From contig JAFGOU010000078.1 in NCBI GenBank assembly GCA_016926315.1, positions 1 through 8,428 of the forward strand: 8,428 bases of DNA, written 5' to 3'. The position numbers and the translations under genes are program-made. The stretch comes from Chitinispirillaceae bacterium. Lineage in GTDB: Bacteria; Fibrobacterota; Chitinivibrionia; Chitinivibrionales; Chitinispirillaceae. The stretch's first letter is position 1. Every line of letters begins with the position of its first letter. Positions 6,536 through 8,428 of this stretch are shown here, one piece after another. The notes under the pieces were generated by a model. It ran no database searches, was not told where the DNA came from, and saw nothing but the letters and a program-made list of their open reading frames with translations.

Positions 6536-7858
6536 TTACAGTCCATACGTCAGCTTCAGAATCCAGTACCACTGACCCGGACGGGCTACGGCCTCGGTGT
6601 AATTCAACAATCCATCAGCATAGGTGGTGCGCATATGGTCGCGGGCGATCTGACCGCTGATCCAGAAACCGGGGATAACGGTTTTCTTTGCATATACCGA
6701 CCATTTCCAGTCATCGTATTTATACGAAGCGCCCTTATCGTCGTTAAACCAGTCCGCTGCCCTGTTGGCGTCTTCGGGAAGCGGAATACTGGCGGTTTCC
6801 ACGAGTTCCTTGTAACCGGTCTGGAAGGGTGACTGATAGTGTTCGAATTCCACGGCAAGGATATCCAACACCTTGAAGGTTGGAACATACATGCCGAACG
6901 ATATCGGTATCCGTTTGGTGATATCATCATACCAGAATGAATAATCCTTGAGTCCAAGAATGTTGACTTCTCCATAGATTTTACCGTCATTCGGTCCAAG
7001 AAACGGCAGGTCAACCAGGGCCTTGGGATCGACCATCATCCGGCCCATCAGCTTGGTAGCCTTGAAGGTATAATAGGACGAACTGTCAAAAACCGGTAAA
7101 TTGGTGGTGGTATCGATGCGGGTGATGATCATGTTTCCGACCTTTTCCGGCGTCGTTTTTTTGCTGTTTACCGACAGCAGTCTGGCCCATTCGATACCGG
7201 CGCCGACCTCGAGGAGTCCGGCCAGCGTATAGCTTCCTACAACGGCCGGGGAAAAATCGCCGAACGGGTACCAGTCGGATTCGCTGATGAACAGCGCGTC
7301 GATCTTAAGGTTGTCGTCCAGCAGGTTAACGTGCGCCTTGTAGCCAAGCAGCCTGTTGCCCGGAAAATCGAAATAGTTTATGATGATGCCGGGATACGCG
7401 AGCGACCTGAACATCTGCTCCCCGAGATTGCGTGCCTCAGGGTTGTATTTGTATTTGAAATACCCCATGGTCATGGACAGCCACGGTGTTTCCGCATCGC
7501 CGAGCGCATAGACCGCATATCCCTGATCGAGCCAGAGCGAATAGTTCCGCAGCTTGAACCACCGGGTCTCATTCGCCGGATAGGGTTGCCACATCTTGCC
7601 TTCAACGCTCGCAATGACCGTGAAATTGCCGTTGATGACGGCGTTAAAACCCAGCCCGGTGTATACCTCGTGCGACCAGTAGTGGTCAACGTTGGTCGAC
7701 GCGGTGGGCTGATTATCGTTCCCCTGCACCACCTGGCCGAACGAATAGGAAGAATACCCGGTGATGTTGACGTCCTTCTCCACGTCCTGGCTGAAAAGGG
7801 AAACCGCCATCACTCCGGCTATCGCGAAAACGCCTGCTCCTCTAGTAATGCTGGACAT
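6536..7858 (-). CDS. Predicted outer-membrane beta-barrel protein, function unknown
   Basis: A 440-residue exported protein. An N-terminal signal peptide (hydrophobic core about 8-22, probable cleavage near S23/Q24) is followed by many short alternating polar/aromatic stretches typical of transmembrane beta-strands, for example WFKLRNYSLWL (100-110), YAVYALG (114-120), DDWKWSVYAKK (382-392) and the terminal QWYWILKLTYGL (429-440). A conserved-looking segment, GYFKYKYNPEARNLGE (132-147) followed by YFDFPGN (162-168), resembles outer-membrane proteins I associate with Fibrobacterota; that is recollection, not a search. There are no cysteines in the mature chain. The start at 7858 has AGAGAGG 8 nt upstream; the in-frame ATG at 7879 lacks a Shine-Dalgarno sequence and would put seven more residues, two of them acidic, ahead of the signal. 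It is probably transcribed alone, from a promoter near 7917-7945 to the terminator at 6496-6519. A porin or structural outer-membrane role is possible; the substrate is unknown. Confidence 0.8.
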   Translation of the reverse strand: MSSITRGAGVFAIAGVMAVSLFSQDVEKDVNITGYSSYSFGQVVQGNDNQPTASTNVDHYWSHEVYTGLGFNAVINGNFTVIASVEGKMWQPYPANETRWFKLRNYSLWLDQGYAVYALGDAETPWLSMTMGYFKYKYNPEARNLGEQMFRSLAYPGIIINYFDFPGNRLLGYKAHVNLLDDNLKIDALFISESDWYPFGDFSPAVVGSYTLAGLLEVGAGIEWARLLSVNSKKTTPEKVGNMIITRIDTTTNLPVFDSSSYYTFKATKLMGRMMVDPKALVDLPFLGPNDGKIYGEVNILGLKDYSFWYDDITKRIPISFGMYVPTFKVLDILAVEFEHYQSPFQTGYKELVETASIPLPEDANRAADWFNDDKGASYKYDDWKWSVYAKKTVIPGFWISGQIARDHMRTTYADGLLNYTEAVARPGQWYWILKLTYGL

Positions 7859-7866
7859 ACAGTAGA

Positions 7867-7873
7867 CCTCTCT
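7867..7873 (-). promoter_or_regulatory. Ribosome binding site of the beta-barrel gene
   Basis: AGAGAGG on the minus strand, 8 nt before the ATG at 7858. It decides between this start and the in-frame ATG at 7879, which the site itself overlaps as coding sequence. Confidence 0.6.
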
Positions 7874-7916
7874 TTCCATGAGAAAAAAAGGGGGTTGTGT
7901 CGTTTCGTGCCATGCG

Positions 7917-7945
7917 GATACACCAAAGCGTGTTTACATGGTCAA
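7917..7945 (-). promoter_or_regulatory. Possible promoter of the beta-barrel gene
   Basis: On the minus strand TTGACC (7945-7940) matches the -35 consensus at 5 of 6. After a 17-bp spacer, TGTATC (7922-7917) is a weak -10, helped by a preceding TGG that fits an extended -10. Transcription would start near 7910, about 50 nt before the start codon. If the organism uses a Bacteroidota-type sigma factor, these E. coli-style boxes may not apply. Confidence 0.4.
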
Positions 7946-8026
7946 TCGCCCTGAAACCTCCGGGCGAAACAGGTTCGTTGCCTGATGTGGGAACAGCCGG
8001 CTTCCGCTTCCGGAAATTCCGGCGTG

Positions 8027-8064
8027 AAAAAAACCAGGGTTATCACGATAGGGAAAACCCTGGT
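8027..8064 (-). terminator. Intrinsic terminator of the T9SS-type secreted protein gene
   Basis: ACCAGGGTT (8033-8041) and AACCCTGGT (8056-8064) form a perfect 9-bp stem with a 14-nt loop. On the minus strand the hairpin runs into a seven-T tract (8033-8027). It lies about 17 nt beyond the stop codon at 8082 and separates this gene from the beta-barrel gene downstream. Confidence 0.85.
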
Positions 8065-8081
8065 GAGAATATATTAAAAGC

Positions 8082-8428
8082 CTATCGCGCCAGCACGACT
8101 GCTTTTGAAACAGTACGGTCAGGCATCGCGACTTTGACGATAAACGTCCCGCGGGCGGCAGGAACCGGACACCACTGGCCCGCTTTCCCGCTTTTATAAA
8201 AGGCAAGCTGTTTGCCCCGGACATCGAACACCGACACCATTCCGCTGAACGGCACCTGGACTTCGAACCCTTCCGCTGTGCGCCTGTCTTTAATCAATCC
8301 GGCCAGACGGGAACTTGAGGTCCTGCCCGCCATCTCATCGATCGGCGTCAGGTCCATGGGGGTAAACAGCAGATGGGTCGTGCCGTGACCGGCGACCGAC
8401 ACTGCGGGCAGGCTGCTCATGCCGGTCT
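8082..8428 (-). CDS. C-terminal end of a probable T9SS-secreted protein (partial, 5' end outside window)
   Basis: The reading frame is open to the window edge, so the Met at 8420 is probably internal and the visible 115 codons are only the tail of a larger protein. From about 50 residues after that Met the sequence resembles T9SS type A C-terminal sorting domains: FEVQVPFSGMVSVFDVRGKQL (residues 52-72 counting from that Met), then ARGTFIVKVAMPDRTVSKAVVL (89-110) before a final AR. In the family the pattern is a hydrophobic strand, a VxDxxGk turn, a G-[TI]-[YF] strand with VKV, and a basic end; this tail directs export across the outer membrane and is usually removed or attached to surface lipopolysaccharide. 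The preceding visible part (SSLPAVSVAGHGTTHLLFTP) shows no recognisable catalytic motif, so the enzymatic or adhesive role cannot be told. It terminates at 8027-8064. Confidence 0.65.
   Translation of the reverse strand, partial: TGMSSLPAVSVAGHGTTHLLFTPMDLTPIDEMAGRTSSSRLAGLIKDRRTAEGFEVQVPFSGMVSVFDVRGKQLAFYKSGKAGQWCPVPAARGTFIVKVAMPDRTVSKAVVLAR

Larger units (their letters stand above)
7859..8081. other. Intergenic region between the beta-barrel and T9SS-type genes
   Basis: This 223-bp stretch holds the terminator at 8027-8064, a GC-rich inverted repeat GCCGG (7996-8000)/CCGGC (8019-8023) enclosing the palindrome TTCCGGAA (8008-8015), the promoter candidate at 7917-7945 and the ribosome binding site at 7867-7873. 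I see no small ORF with a ribosome binding site and no RNA gene. Confidence 0.5.

Noticed and set aside
7331..7954. Plus-strand open frame (207 codons) opposite the beta-barrel gene
   Set aside because: Antisense to a gene with signal peptide, ribosome binding site and terminator; no domain recognised.
1..8428. CRISPR array, tRNA, rRNA or insertion sequence
   Set aside because: No regularly spaced direct repeats, no cloverleaf-like sequence, no rRNA-like stretch and no transposase were seen on either strand.

Overview
The window (GC-rich) looks like a chromosomal segment of a Gram-negative bacterium of the FCB group, possibly Fibrobacterota or a relative. The clues are a type IX secretion (T9SS)-like C-terminal tail on the protein at the right edge, an outer-membrane beta-barrel precursor, a large lipoprotein with PD40 and TPR repeats, and short palindromic repeats of the TGTCATT(C/T)CGAG type between genes. 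The taxonomic placement is inference; there is no rRNA or other decisive marker.

Layout, left to right. (1) An htpX-type membrane zinc metalloprotease (120-965, +) lies between two oppositely oriented copies of a dispersed palindromic repeat (1-40 and 986-1064). (2) A 783-residue lipoprotein (1175-3526, -) carries one c-type heme motif (CGNCH), four PD40-like beta-propeller strands and about seven TPRs. (3) A 261-bp divergent intergenic region (3527-3787) holds three inverted repeats and a possible minus-strand promoter. (4) A 901-residue inner-membrane protein (3788-6493, +) has a duplicated MFS-like membrane domain joined to a spermidine-synthase-like Rossmann domain that lacks the catalytic aspartates. 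(5) Converging on it is a 440-residue predicted outer-membrane beta-barrel protein (6536-7858, -) with its own promoter candidate, a good ribosome binding site and a terminator at 6496-6519. (6) The C-terminal end of a probable T9SS-secreted protein (8082-8428, -) runs off the right edge and ends at a textbook intrinsic terminator (8027-8064).

How the genes may work together: HtpX is membrane-protein quality control and probably independent. The lipoprotein and the MFS/aminopropyltransferase-like protein are transcribed divergently from a shared control region and are the best candidates for a functional pair at the cell envelope, but nothing in the sequence gives a substrate. The beta-barrel and the T9SS-type protein are both exported; the terminator between them suggests separate transcription. 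No mobile element with a transposase, CRISPR array, tRNA or rRNA was seen.
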